64,000 bases of DNA from Curtobacterium herbarum (GTDB taxonomy: Bacteria > Actinomycetota > Actinomycetes > Actinomycetales > Microbacteriaceae), in NCBI RefSeq assembly GCF_016907335.1, contig NZ_JAFBBT010000001.1, forward strand, positions 2,418,001-2,482,000. Direction: 5' to 3'. This document shows, in pieces, positions 25,793 to 35,666 of this stretch; position 1 is the stretch's first letter; each line of letters starts with the position of its first letter. Both the position numbers and the translations under genes were made by a program. The notes under the pieces were generated by a model. It worked only from the letters and a program-made list of their open reading frames with translations. It was not told the DNA's origin and did no database searches.

Positions 25793-28390
25793 ATGACCAA
25801 GCCCATGCCCGACAAGCCATCGGTGGACGGACTCGAGCAGGTCTGGGGGCCGCAGTGGGAGCAGGACGGCACCTACCGGTTCGACCGCGACGCCGCGGGT
25901 GACCGGTCCGCCGTCTACTCGATCGACACCCCGCCGCCGACCGCCTCCGGCTCGCTGCACATCGGCCACGTGTTCTCGTACACGCACACCGACCTCAAGG
26001 CCCGGTTCGAGCGGATGCGCGGCAAGCACGTCTTCTACCCGATGGGCTGGGACGACAACGGTCTCCCCACCGAGCGTCGCGTGCAGAACTACTACGGCGT
26101 CCGCTGCGACCCGTCGCTCCCCTACGACCCCGACTTCACCCCGCCGTTCGCCGGCGGTGACGGCAAGTCGAGCAAGGCGGCCGACCAGCTGCCGATCTCG
26201 CGCCGCAACTTCATCGAGCTGTGCGACGAGCTGACCGTGCAGGACGAGCAGCAGTTCGAGGAGCTCTTCCGCACCCTCGGGCTGTCCGTCGACTGGACGC
26301 AGTCGTACCGCACCATCGACGCGACCTCCCGCGCCAGCGCCCAGCGTGCCTTCCTCCGCAACCTCGAGCGCGGTGAGGCCTACCAGGCCGACGCCCCGAC
26401 GCTCTGGGACGTGACGTTCCGCACCGCGGTCGCGCAGGCCGAGCTCGAGGACAAGGAGATGCCCGGCGCCTACCACGGCCTGGCCTTCCACAAGAGCGAC
26501 GGCAGCGGCGACGTCGTCATCCAGACCACCCGCCCGGAACTCCTGCCGGCCTGCGTCGCCCTCGTCGCGCACCCCGACGACGAGCGCTTCCAGGACCTCT
26601 TCGGCACGACCGTCCGCTCCCCGCTCTTCGACGTCGAGGTCCCGGTGCTCGCGCACCACCTGGCGCAGAAGGACAAGGGCGCCGGCATCGCGATGATCTG
26701 CACGTTCGGTGACACCACCGACGTCGTCTGGTGGCGCGAGCTGCAGCTGCCGAACCGCTCGGTGATCGGCTTCGACGGCCGCATCCGGTCCGAGGAGCCG
26801 GCGTGGATCGAGTCCGCCGCGGGCCGTGCGCTCTACGCCGAGATGGCGGGCAAGACCGTGTTCTCCGCCAAGAAGGTCGTCGTGGACGCCCTGACCGAGT
26901 CCGGCGAGCTGGTCGGCGACGTGAAGACCATCAACCACCCGGTGAAGTTCTTCGAGAAGGGCGACAAGCCGCTCGAGATCGTCTCCACCCGCCAGTGGTA
27001 CATCGTCAACGGCGCCCGTGACGAGCAGCTCAAGCAGACGCTGCTCGAGCGCGGCGACCAGATCGCGTTCCACCCCGACTTCATGAAGGTCCGGTACGAG
27101 AACTGGGTGGGCGGGCTGTCCGGCGACTGGCTGATCTCGCGCCAGCGCTTCTTCGGCGTGCCGATCCCGGTCTGGTACCCCCTCGACGCCGACGGCAACC
27201 CGGTGTTCGACCAGCCGATCGTCCCGACCGAGGCGCAGCTACCCGTCGACCCGTCGTCCGACCCGGCCCCGGGGTACGACGAGTCGCAGCGCGGTGTCGC
27301 CGGTGGGTTCCAGGGCGAGCTCGACGTGATGGACACCTGGGCGACCTCGTCCCTGACCCCGCAGCTCGCCGGCAAGTGGGAGACCGACCCGGCGCTCTAC
27401 GACCTGGTGTACCCGTACGACGTCCGCCCGCAGGCGCAGGACATCATCCGGACCTGGCTGTTCACGACCGTCCTCCGCAGCCAGCTCGAAGCCGACGTGG
27501 TCCCGTGGAAGAACGCCTCGATCTCCGGCTTCATCGTCGACCCCGACCGCAAGAAGATGTCGAAGTCCAAGGGCAACGTCGTCACGCCGCTGTCCGTCCT
27601 CGAGGCGCACGGCGCCGACGCGGTCCGCTACTGGGCGGCCTCGTCGAAGCTCGGTACCGACGCAGCCTTCGACCCGCAGAACCCGAAGCAGATCAAGGTC
27701 GGCCGTCGTCTGGCGATCAAGGTCCTCAACGCGGCGAAGTTCGTCTACGGCTTCGAGCTGCCCACCGGTGCGCACCAGGTCACCGAGGCGCTCGACATCG
27801 ACATGCTCGCCGCCCTCGGCACCGTCGTCGACCAGGCCACGGCCGCGTTCGACGCGTACGACCACGCCCGGGCGCTCGAGATCACCGAGCGCTTCTTCTG
27901 GACCTTCTGCGACGACTACCTCGAGCTCGTCAAGGAGCGCGCCTACGGCACGGCCCCGGACGCCGGCCACGAGACGCAGGCGAGTGCGGTCCTCGCACTC
28001 CGCGGCGCGATCGACGTCCTGCTCCGCCTGCTGGCACCGTTCCTGCCGTACGCGACGGAGGAAGTGTGGGCCTGGACCCACGACACCAGCGTGCACCGGG
28101 CCTCCTGGCCGGTCCGTGCCGACCTGCCGGTCGACCAGGCCGAGACCGGGCTGCTCGCAGCCGTCGGTCAGGCGCTGATCGGCATCCGCGGAGCGAAGAC
28201 CGCGGCGAAGGCCTCCCAGAAGACGCCGGTGACCCGCGCCGTCGTGCAGGCGCCCGCTGCCGTCCGCGAGCTCGTCGAGCGCGCGGCGGTGGACCTGGCG
28301 GCCGTCGGCCGGATCCAGGACCTGGCCTTCGTCGACGGTGACGACTTCGCCGTCGTCGAGATCGAGCTGGCGGAGCAGCCCTCGGCCTGA
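25793..28390 (+). CDS. valS: Valyl-tRNA synthetase
   Basis: A class I synthetase that charges tRNA-Val and edits threonine. The 865-aa product has HIGH at 56-59 (SLHIGHVFSYTH), GWDDNGLPTERRVQNYYG, the editing domain in the middle, and KMSKSKGN near residue 587. The NYYGVRCDPSLPYD segment is typical of the actinobacterial/archaeal-like ValS branch. The ATG at 25793 has GAAGG about 8 nt upstream. It is divergent from the MFS gene and ends before a hairpin terminator. No T-box is seen upstream, unlike ileS. Confidence 0.97.
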   Translation: MTKPMPDKPSVDGLEQVWGPQWEQDGTYRFDRDAAGDRSAVYSIDTPPPTASGSLHIGHVFSYTHTDLKARFERMRGKHVFYPMGWDDNGLPTERRVQNYYGVRCDPSLPYDPDFTPPFAGGDGKSSKAADQLPISRRNFIELCDELTVQDEQQFEELFRTLGLSVDWTQSYRTIDATSRASAQRAFLRNLERGEAYQADAPTLWDVTFRTAVAQAELEDKEMPGAYHGLAFHKSDGSGDVVIQTTRPELLPACVALVAHPDDERFQDLFGTTVRSPLFDVEVPVLAHHLAQKDKGAGIAMICTFGDTTDVVWWRELQLPNRSVIGFDGRIRSEEPAWIESAAGRALYAEMAGKTVFSAKKVVVDALTESGELVGDVKTINHPVKFFEKGDKPLEIVSTRQWYIVNGARDEQLKQTLLERGDQIAFHPDFMKVRYENWVGGLSGDWLISRQRFFGVPIPVWYPLDADGNPVFDQPIVPTEAQLPVDPSSDPAPGYDESQRGVAGGFQGELDVMDTWATSSLTPQLAGKWETDPALYDLVYPYDVRPQAQDIIRTWLFTTVLRSQLEADVVPWKNASISGFIVDPDRKKMSKSKGNVVTPLSVLEAHGADAVRYWAASSKLGTDAAFDPQNPKQIKVGRRLAIKVLNAAKFVYGFELPTGAHQVTEALDIDMLAALGTVVDQATAAFDAYDHARALEITERFFWTFCDDYLELVKERAYGTAPDAGHETQASAVLALRGAIDVLLRLLAPFLPYATEEVWAWTHDTSVHRASWPVRADLPVDQAETGLLAAVGQALIGIRGAKTAAKASQKTPVTRAVVQAPAAVRELVERAAVDLAAVGRIQDLAFVDGDDFAVVEIELAEQPSA

Positions 28391-28408
28391 TCCTGACGGA
28401 CCGGACAC

Positions 28409-28448
28409 CGGACGCCCCGTTACCGTGGAGACACGGGCGGGGCGTCCG
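28409..28448 (+). terminator. Terminator after valS
   Basis: Arms CGGACGCCCCG (28409-28419) and CGGGGCGTCCG (28438-28448) pair perfectly, 18 nt after the valS stop. Confidence 0.65.
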
Positions 28449-28505
28449 TCGTCCCGGCGGACTCCGCCGTGGACACGGCTCCGCCGACACGGACTGGAGG
28501 CACGG

Positions 28506-28757
28506 ATGCAGTTGGGAACGCGATGGAACGTCGGCGCGGAGCCGCCGGCGCGACTGCCCGAGACGATGGTCGTCGCCGTGCGCGGGGTCGAGGACGAGCT
28601 CGCCGCGCAGTCGGTGGACGCGTCGACCTGGCGGTGGACGCTGACGTTCCTGGAGGGCAAGCCGATGGTCGAGCTGGACGACGGGACGTCGATCCACCTG
28701 GACCCGCTGGGGCACGCGCAGGTGACCGACCCGGACGACGCGGGGTCGGAGGACTGA
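28506..28757 (+). CDS. Small conserved hypothetical protein
   Basis: An 83-aa acidic protein with no signal peptide or membrane segment. The sequence has the ordered motifs QLGTRWNVG, DASTWRWTLTFLEGKPMVELDDG and a D/E-rich tail, consistent with a small beta-rich cytoplasmic domain; I do not recognise a named family. The ATG at 28506 is well supported by GGAGG 7 nt upstream. It stands alone between two terminators, so it is probably its own transcription unit, or the tail of the valS transcript if read-through occurs. Confidence 0.75.
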   Translation: MQLGTRWNVGAEPPARLPETMVVAVRGVEDELAAQSVDASTWRWTLTFLEGKPMVELDDGTSIHLDPLGHAQVTDPDDAGSED

Positions 28758-28773
28758 CGCCGCCGCGGACACG

Positions 28774-28816
28774 GAGCCGGCCCGCGCCACGGGAACACCG
28801 TGGTGCGGGCCGGCTC
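28774..28816 (+). terminator. Long hairpin after the small gene
   Basis: GAGCCGGCCCGC (28774-28785) pairs with GCGGGCCGGCTC (28805-28816), and an inner CCACGG/CCGTGG pair extends the stem around GAACA. Confidence 0.8.
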
Positions 28817-28880
28817 GTCTCCGGTCGGGCACGACCGTCAGACCGGGATCGCCGAGGGATCAGGACTCGGCGAGCCAGGA

Positions 28881-28928
28881 GAACGGTCGTTCCCTGCCGG
28901 TGTCGCCTACACTAGAGAACGATCGTTC
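28881..28928 (+). promoter_or_regulatory. Promoter and twin operators of the TetR gene
   Basis: Two palindromes, GAACGGTCGTTC (28881-28892, one mismatch) and GAACGATCGTTC (28917-28928, perfect), have starts 36 bp apart. A -10 hexamer TACACT (28908-28913) lies between them. The second site covers the expected start point. This layout strongly suggests autorepression by the TetR protein encoded 49 bp downstream. Confidence 0.75.
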
Positions 28929-28976
28929 CCGACGCAACCCCCGACGTCGTGGACACCGAGCGGACGGAGCACGCAC

Positions 28977-29558
28977 ATGGCGACGAGCACGGTCGACCCC
29001 GAGACGGCAGCGCGCATCGTCGAGACGGCGGACGCGCTGTTCTACACGCGCGGGATCCAGACGGTCGGCATGGACGAGATCCGCTCCACCGCCGGCGTCT
29101 CGCTGAAGAAGCTCTACGCCGCGTTCCCCGGCAAGGAGCAGCTCATCGCCGCCGTCCTCGCCGGACGCCACGACTTCTGGGAGCAGGGCATCCGGGCCGC
29201 GGTCGACGCCGCCGACGGACCACGCGCGCAGCTGCTCGCCGTGTACGACTTCCTCGAGTCGTGGTTCGGGGACGACACCTTCCGCGGCTGCGGCTTCATC
29301 AACGCGTTCGGGGAGCTCGGCGCGACCTCCCCCGCCATCGCCGAGATCGCCCGCGAGCACAAGGACTCGTTCCAACGCTTCGTCGCCGGCATCACCGCGC
29401 TGGCCGTCCCCGACCCCGCACGGGCCGAGGAGCTCGCGGCACAGCTCGCCCTGCTCGCCGAGGGGGCGCAGACCACCGCGGCGATCGCCGGGACGACCGA
29501 GGCGGCCGTGCACGCCCGACGGGCAGCCGCCGTGCTGATCGACGCCGCGACACGCTGA
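28977..29558 (+). CDS. TetR family transcriptional regulator, self-controlled
   Basis: A 193-aa repressor. The helix-turn-helix is RIVETADALFYTRGIQTVG followed by MDEIRSTAGVSLKKLYAAF, the usual TetR recognition helix, and the C-terminal domain (SWFGDDTFRGCGFINAFGEL) matches the branch that often controls small oxidoreductase or efflux genes. The ATG at 28977 has GGAG about 8 nt upstream. Twin palindromes upstream point to autorepression. No co-directional target gene is adjacent: the next gene, an M3 peptidase, has its own -10, so other targets must lie elsewhere. Confidence 0.9.
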   Translation: MATSTVDPETAARIVETADALFYTRGIQTVGMDEIRSTAGVSLKKLYAAFPGKEQLIAAVLAGRHDFWEQGIRAAVDAADGPRAQLLAVYDFLESWFGDDTFRGCGFINAFGELGATSPAIAEIAREHKDSFQRFVAGITALAVPDPARAEELAAQLALLAEGAQTTAAIAGTTEAAVHARRAAAVLIDAATR

Positions 29559-29635
29559 GGCAGGCGGACCCACCGCCCGGCAGACCCGGCACCCGCCCGC
29601 TGCAGGTCCGGTCACCCGCCCGCCGCCCGCATCGC

Positions 29636-29641
29636 TAGGTT
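29636..29641 (+). promoter_or_regulatory. Probable -10 element for the M3 peptidase gene
   Basis: TAGGTT ends 6 nt before the ATG at 29648, consistent with a leaderless mRNA. Confidence 0.45.
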
Positions 29642-29647
29642 GGAGCG

Positions 29648-31675
29648 ATGGCCACTCCGTTCGATGGACCGAGCACCCTCCCCTACGCACTCCCCCCGTT
29701 CGACGACGTCCGGATCGAGCACTACCGGCCGGCCTTCGACGCGGGCATGGCCGAACACCGAGCGGAGGTCGAGGCGATCGCCACCGACCCCGAACCGCCG
29801 ACCTTCGAGAACACCCTGGTCGCGCTCGAGCGTGCCGGGCAGCTGCTCCAGCGAGTCGAGATGGTCTTCTCCACCATCACCTCGGCCGACTCCACCGACG
29901 AGCTCCGTGACCTCGAGGCCGAGCTGTCCCCGCTCCTCGCCGCCCACCGCGACGCCATCGTCCTCGACGGCCGTCTGTACGCACGGGTCCGTGCCGTGCA
30001 CGACGCCCTCGACGCGACCGCCGGCCGATCGGAGGAGGACCGCCGCCTGGCGGAACGCACGCTCACCGAGATGACCCTGGCCGGCGCCGGACTCGACGAC
30101 GCGGGCAAGGAACGCCTGACCGCGATCAACCAGGAGCTGTCGTCGCTCACCACGACGTTCGAGCGCAACCTGCTCGAGGACACCAACGACGCCGCGGTGC
30201 ACGTCACCGACGAGGCCGAACTCGCGGGCCTGGACGACGGGGCGAAGTCGGCCGCCGCCGGAGCCGCCACCGACCGAGGGCTCGACGGCTGGCTCATCAC
30301 CCTGCCGCTGTACACCGGGCACCCGTGGCTTGCGACGCTCACCGACCGCGGCCTGCGCCGGCGGATCATGGAGGCGTCGCTCTCCCGCGGACGCCGTGGC
30401 AACGCCTTCGACAACCGCGAGGTCCTGCTCCGCATCGTCCGCCTCCGCGCCGAACGGGCCGAGCTCCTCGGCTTCCGCGACCACGCGTCGGTCGTCACCG
30501 CGGACGAGACCGCACGGACCCCGGAGGCCGTGGCGGGCCTCCTGTCCTCGCTGGTCACCGCCGCCGTCGCGAACGCCCGCGACGAGCGGGAGGCCCGCTC
30601 CCGCACCATCGGCCACGAGGTCGAGTCGTGGGACTGGGCGTACGCCACCGAGGTCCTGCGGGGCACGCAGTTCGCCGCGGACAGCAGCGCGCTCCGCCCG
30701 TACCTGGAGGCCGACCGGGTCCTGGTCGACGGCGTCTTCCACGCGGCGGGTGCCCTCTACGGTCTGCGGTTCACCGAACGCCACGACCTGCACGGCTACA
30801 ACGACGAGGTCCGCGTCTTCGAGGTCGTCGACGAGCAGGACGCTCCCGTCGGCCTGTACCTGCTCGACCTGTACACGCGCGACGGCAAGCGCGGTGGGGC
30901 GTGGATGAACCCGGTCGTGGAGCAGTCGCACCTGCTCGGCACGCTGCCCGTCGTCGTCAACAACCTCAACGTGCCGAAGCCCGCGGCCGGGTCGCCCACG
31001 CTGCTGACGCAGGACGAGGTCGAGACCCTGTTCCACGAGTTCGGTCACGCCCTGCACGGGCTGATCGCCCGGACGACGTACCCGCGGTTCTCCGGCACGA
31101 ACGTCGAGCGCGACTTCGTCGAGTTCCCGTCACAGGTCAACGAGATGTGGGTCACGTGGCCGTCGGTCCTGGCGAACTACGCCGAGCACCACGAGACCGG
31201 CGCGCCGATGCCGCCCGAGCTCGTCCTGGGCCTCAGCGACTCGGCGGGCTTCAACGAGGGCTTCGGCACGACCGAGTACCTGGCCGCCGCCCTGCTCGAC
31301 CAGGCCTGGCACCGGCTCAGCGCCGCCGAGGCCGCCGCCGTCACCGACGTCGAGGCGTTCGAACGGGAGGCCCTGGTCACCGCCGGCATCGACGCCCCGG
31401 CCGTCCCGCCCCGCTACTCGTCGACGTACTTCGCACACACGTTCTCCGGCGGGTACGACGCCGGCTACTACGGGTACATCTGGAGCGAGGTGCTCGACGC
31501 CGACACCGTGGAGTGGTTCCGGGAGCACGGCGGGCTGTCCCGCGAGGCCGGCGAACGGTTCGCGCGCCTGGTGCTCGGCGTCGGCGGGGCGAAGGACCCG
31601 CTCGAGGCCTACCGCGAGTTCCGCGGCCGCGATGCCGAGGTCGGCCCGCTGCTGCGTCGCCGCGGCCTCGAGTAG
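29648..31675 (+). CDS. M3 family oligopeptidase (Dcp / oligopeptidase A type)
   Basis: A cytoplasmic zinc peptidase that degrades short peptides. The 675-aa length and the motif LFHEFGHALHGL, with HEFGH near residue 463 (two zinc ligands and the catalytic glutamate), define family M3. The third ligand is in the downstream NEMWVTWP region typical of Dcp-like members (FVEFPSQVNEMW). There is no signal peptide. Dcp removes C-terminal dipeptides whereas oligopeptidase A is an endopeptidase; the FVEFPSQ and FSGGYDAGYYGYIWSE signatures favour the Dcp-like branch. It converges with clpX and shares only a 47-bp gap with it. Confidence 0.92.
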   Translation: MATPFDGPSTLPYALPPFDDVRIEHYRPAFDAGMAEHRAEVEAIATDPEPPTFENTLVALERAGQLLQRVEMVFSTITSADSTDELRDLEAELSPLLAAHRDAIVLDGRLYARVRAVHDALDATAGRSEEDRRLAERTLTEMTLAGAGLDDAGKERLTAINQELSSLTTTFERNLLEDTNDAAVHVTDEAELAGLDDGAKSAAAGAATDRGLDGWLITLPLYTGHPWLATLTDRGLRRRIMEASLSRGRRGNAFDNREVLLRIVRLRAERAELLGFRDHASVVTADETARTPEAVAGLLSSLVTAAVANARDEREARSRTIGHEVESWDWAYATEVLRGTQFAADSSALRPYLEADRVLVDGVFHAAGALYGLRFTERHDLHGYNDEVRVFEVVDEQDAPVGLYLLDLYTRDGKRGGAWMNPVVEQSHLLGTLPVVVNNLNVPKPAAGSPTLLTQDEVETLFHEFGHALHGLIARTTYPRFSGTNVERDFVEFPSQVNEMWVTWPSVLANYAEHHETGAPMPPELVLGLSDSAGFNEGFGTTEYLAAALLDQAWHRLSAAEAAAVTDVEAFEREALVTAGIDAPAVPPRYSSTYFAHTFSGGYDAGYYGYIWSEVLDADTVEWFREHGGLSREAGERFARLVLGVGGAKDPLEAYREFRGRDAEVGPLLRRRGLE

Positions 31676-31722
31676 CGGCGCGGCCGGCTGCTCCGGTCCG
31701 CGGACGGACGGGAGGCGGTCGG

Positions 31723-33003
<1,281 letters not shown>

Positions 33004-33152
33004 GCTCTCGGCCTTCCCTGGTCGACGTGGAACGCCGATGCGGTCCACGAGGTCGTCGTGGGACCGAGCCTAACCGCAACCGGGGACACAGTCGGGGACC
33101 CCTGGCCGCGTTCGCCCAGGGCGTGGTCGGCCTGGTAGCGTGGGCGGCGTTG

Positions 33153-33169
33153 CTCTACAAGTTGTAGAG
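33153..33169. promoter_or_regulatory. Palindrome upstream of ycnI-copC
   Basis: CTCTACAA and TTGTAGAG form a perfect 17-bp inverted repeat around one G, 20 bp before the ycnI ATG. The TACA/TGTA half-sites are reminiscent of BlaI/CopY-type repressor boxes, a regulator class that controls copper genes in some Gram-positive bacteria. No such regulator gene is in the window. Confidence 0.5.
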
Positions 33170-33188
33170 AACGGCTCCTGGAGGAACC

Positions 33189-33941
33189 ATGCAGAAGCGC
33201 CTCGCCACCGGCGGTGTCGTGACCCTCGGCGTCGCCGCCGCCATCGTCCTCGGCACCGCGGCCTCGGCCAGCGCCCACGTCGAAGCCGAAGCGTCGTCGA
33301 CCGCCGTCAACTCGTACACCACCGTCACGTTCTCGGTGCCGCACGGCTGCGACGGCTCCCCCACCACCAAGCTGCAGTTCCACGTGCCCGAGTCCGTGAT
33401 CGAGGTCACGCCGACCGTGAACCCGAACTGGACCATCGCGAAGGCGACCGAGCCCTACACGGCCCCCAGCTCCGCAGCCGGTTCCGACGAGGACGAGGCG
33501 GAAGCCGCCGCCGAGCGCGTCACCAGCGTCACCTACACGGCGAAGACCCCGCTCCCCGCCGACGAGCGCGACACCTTCTCGCTGTCGTTCGCCCTGCCCG
33601 ACGGCAAGCCCGGCGACACCGTGTCGATGCCCGTCACGCAGACCTGCGAGCAGGGCTCCACCGAGTGGGACCAGGCCACGAAGGCCGGCCAGGCCGAGCC
33701 GGAGCACCCCGCACCCACGATCACGCTGACCGCCGCCACCTCGGGCGACGACGAGCACGGCACCACCGAGTCGACGGAGTCCGACGCGGCCAGCGCGAGC
33801 ACGGCCTCCAGCTCGTCCACGTCCGTCCCCGCGGACCCGGACCTGGTCGGCCGCTTCCTCGGCCTGGGCGGGCTGCTCCTCGGCGCCGTCGCGCTGGTCG
33901 TCTCGGTCGCCGCCACGCGCCGCCGCGGCAGCAGCAAGTGA
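33189..33941 (+). CDS. ycnI: YcnI family (DUF1775) copper-binding membrane-anchored protein
   Basis: YcnI proteins bind Cu(II) outside the membrane through the free N-terminal histidine of the mature protein and a conserved tryptophan. The 250-aa precursor has a signal peptide ending SASA before H30 (HVEAEASSTAVNSY), the NPNWTI tryptophan motif, a single DUF1775 domain (to about residue 175), a serine/threonine-rich linker and a C-terminal membrane anchor (LGGLLLGAVALVVSVAATRRR). GGAGGAACC precedes the ATG. The gene overlaps copC by 4 nt, so the two are co-translated, typical of actinobacterial copper acquisition pairs. Confidence 0.92.
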   Translation: MQKRLATGGVVTLGVAAAIVLGTAASASAHVEAEASSTAVNSYTTVTFSVPHGCDGSPTTKLQFHVPESVIEVTPTVNPNWTIAKATEPYTAPSSAAGSDEDEAEAAAERVTSVTYTAKTPLPADERDTFSLSFALPDGKPGDTVSMPVTQTCEQGSTEWDQATKAGQAEPEHPAPTITLTAATSGDDEHGTTESTESDAASASTASSSSTSVPADPDLVGRFLGLGGLLLGAVALVVSVAATRRRGSSK

Positions 33942-34606
33942 CCGCGGGCGAGCGGCCGGACGCACGTCCGGCGGTGCGCCGCCGGGTCCGGGCCGGGAGG
34001 CTCGGTGCCGGCACGCTCGCCGCGCTCACGCTCGTGGGTGGTGCGGTCCTCGGCCTCGCCGGCCCCGCCAGCGCGCACAACTACGTCATCGCCGCGACCC
34101 CGGCGTCGAACAGCACGCTGACCGAACTGCCGAAGACGTTCGCGATCACCACGAACGACCGCCTGCTCGACATCGGCGGGACGGACTCCGGGTTCGCGTT
34201 CCGCATCGTCGGTCCGGACGGCCGGTACTTCGAGAACGGCTGCGTCGACGTCGAGGGACCGACGATGTCCACCGCGGCCGCACTCGGGAAGTCCGGCAAG
34301 TACCAGGCCGAGTGGCAGATCATCTCGGCCGACGGGCACACCGTGTCGGACTCGTACGACTTCACGTGGAAGGCCCCGGCGGGCTTCACCCCCGCCACCG
34401 GCACCACGAAGCCGCCGACCTGCGCGACCGCCGGCAACGGCTCGACCACCGCAGCGAGCACGACGGGCACGGAGTCCGGCGACACGGCGTCGACGACCTC
34501 CGACGCGCTGTGGATCGGCGCCGGCGGACTCGTGGTCGTGGCCGCCGTCATCGCGGTCCTGCTGCTCGTCCGCCGTCGCCCGGCACCCGCCGCCGACGAG
34601 GACTGA
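33938..34606 (+). CDS. copC: CopC domain copper-binding protein
   Basis: CopC binds copper outside the cytoplasmic membrane. The 222-aa precursor has a signal peptide ending PASA before H47 (HNYVIAATPASNSTL), so the mature protein begins with the copper-ligand histidine. Further marks are ISADGHTVSDSYDFTW with its conserved aspartate and histidine. A Thr/Ser-rich linker and a C-terminal helix (LWIGAGGLVVVAAVIAVLLLV) anchor it. The GTG at 33938 overlaps the ycnI stop. No CopD permease gene follows. Confidence 0.93.
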   Translation: MTAGERPDARPAVRRRVRAGRLGAGTLAALTLVGGAVLGLAGPASAHNYVIAATPASNSTLTELPKTFAITTNDRLLDIGGTDSGFAFRIVGPDGRYFENGCVDVEGPTMSTAAALGKSGKYQAEWQIISADGHTVSDSYDFTWKAPAGFTPATGTTKPPTCATAGNGSTTAASTTGTESGDTASTTSDALWIGAGGLVVVAAVIAVLLLVRRRPAPAADED

Positions 34607-34630
34607 CCGGCCGGGCCGGCGGGCGTCGTC

Positions 34631-34901
34631 CCGAGCGGTCACCACACCCCGCTCACCTCCGCCGAGCGGTCACGAATCGTCGGACTGGCCTCGCCAGAGC
34701 GACCGTTCGTGACCACTCGGCGAGACGCATGCGGGGGGTCGCGACCAGTGGGCGGACGGGTGCGGGCGGGGCGGAGGCGCGACGAGCCTCCCGTCCGCCG
34801 CTCGACGGAGCGAGGGCGTGTCCGACACTCTCGCGCCCGCCGTCGAGTGGTCACAAGACGTCGTTCTCGGCCCGTCGTACCGACGGAACGTGACCTCTCG
34901 G
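34631..34901. repeat. Cluster of short repeats GAGYGGTCACRA
   Basis: Five related elements occur: CCGAGCGGTCACC (34631), GCCGAGCGGTCACGAA (34661-34676), TTCGTGACCACTCGGC (34706-34721, inverted, one mismatch), GTCGAGTGGTCACAA (34842-34856) and AACGTGACCTCTCGGC (34887-34902, inverted). They pair as two inverted repeats. The 374-bp gap between copC and clpP2 holds no credible gene otherwise. A related 14-mer, GTTCGTGACCACTC, also lies in the ileS T-box leader at 15448-15461. Confidence 0.7.
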
Positions 34902-34931
34902 CGGAGGAGGGGGACGGGCGTCGCCGGGGAC

Positions 34932-34970
34932 GACGACGGCCCCGCACCGATCCGGTGCGGGGCCGTCGTC
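34932..34970. terminator. Bidirectional terminator, copC / clpP2
   Basis: An 18-bp perfect stem: GACGACGGCCCCGCACCG (34932-34949), loop ATC, complement 34953-34970. It lies 11 nt from the clpP2 stop and serves both convergent units. Confidence 0.88.
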
Positions 34971-34980
34971 TGTCCGAGCG

Positions 34981-35640
34981 CTACTTGACGAGCGCGGGGA
35001 GGTTCTTGCGGCTGGTGAGGACCTGGTCGATCAGGCCGTACTCCACGGCTTCCTGCGCGGACATGATCTTGTCGCGCTCGATGTCGTGGTTGATCTCGGC
35101 CGGCGTCTTGTTCGAGTGCTTCGACAGCGTCTCCTCGAGCCAGGTGCGCATGCGGAGGATCTCCGCCGCCTGGATCTCGATGTCGGACGCCTGGCCGCCA
35201 CCCTGCTGGACGGCAGGCTGGTGGATGAGCACACGAGCGTTCGGCAGGGCCAGGCGCTTGCCCGGCGTCCCACCGGCCAGGAGCACCGACGCAGCCGACG
35301 CCGCCTGACCGAGGCAGACCGTCTGGATCTGCGGACGGATGTACTGCATCGTGTCGTAGATCGCCGTCATCGCGGTGAACGAGCCACCGGGCGAGTTGAT
35401 GTACATCACGATGTCGCGGTCGGGGTCCATCGACTCGAGCACGAGCAGCTGGGCCATGACGTCGTCCGCGGACGCGTCGTCGACCTGCACGCCGAGGAAC
35501 ACGATGCGGTCCTCGAAGAGCTTCGCGTACGGGTCCTGACGCTTGTAGCCGTAGGCCGTGCGCTCCTCGAAGCTCGGGAGGATGTACCGATCAGAGGGGG
35601 CCGGGACGTTCTGCGCGCCACCGAGCATGGGGAGATGCAT
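34981..35640 (-). CDS. clpP2: ATP-dependent Clp protease proteolytic subunit 2
   Basis: One of two ClpP subunits that, in actinobacteria, form a mixed ClpP1P2 barrel for regulated proteolysis. The 219-aa protein has the catalytic serine S115 in GQAASAAS, histidine H140 in ARVLIHQPA and an aspartate in the [13 protein letters not shown] region. The N-terminal stretch [21 protein letters not shown] is typical of ClpP2. The start is MHLPMLGG at 35640; a start at the second Met is possible. It follows clpP1 by 26 bp. Confidence 0.95.
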   Translation of the reverse strand: MHLPMLGGAQNVPAPSDRYILPSFEERTAYGYKRQDPYAKLFEDRIVFLGVQVDDASADDVMAQLLVLESMDPDRDIVMYINSPGGSFTAMTAIYDTMQYIRPQIQTVCLGQAASAASVLLAGGTPGKRLALPNARVLIHQPAVQQGGGQASDIEIQAAEILRMRTWLEETLSKHSNKTPAEINHDIERDKIMSAQEAVEYGLIDQVLTSRKNLPALVK

Positions 35641-35666
35641 TCTCGTTTCCTTTTCTTCGGTGGTGA

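Noticed and set aside
34742..34900. Small gene between copC and clpP2
   Set aside because: Open frames exist in several frames but consist of repeat-derived Arg/Ser/Pro-rich sequence without a ribosome site.
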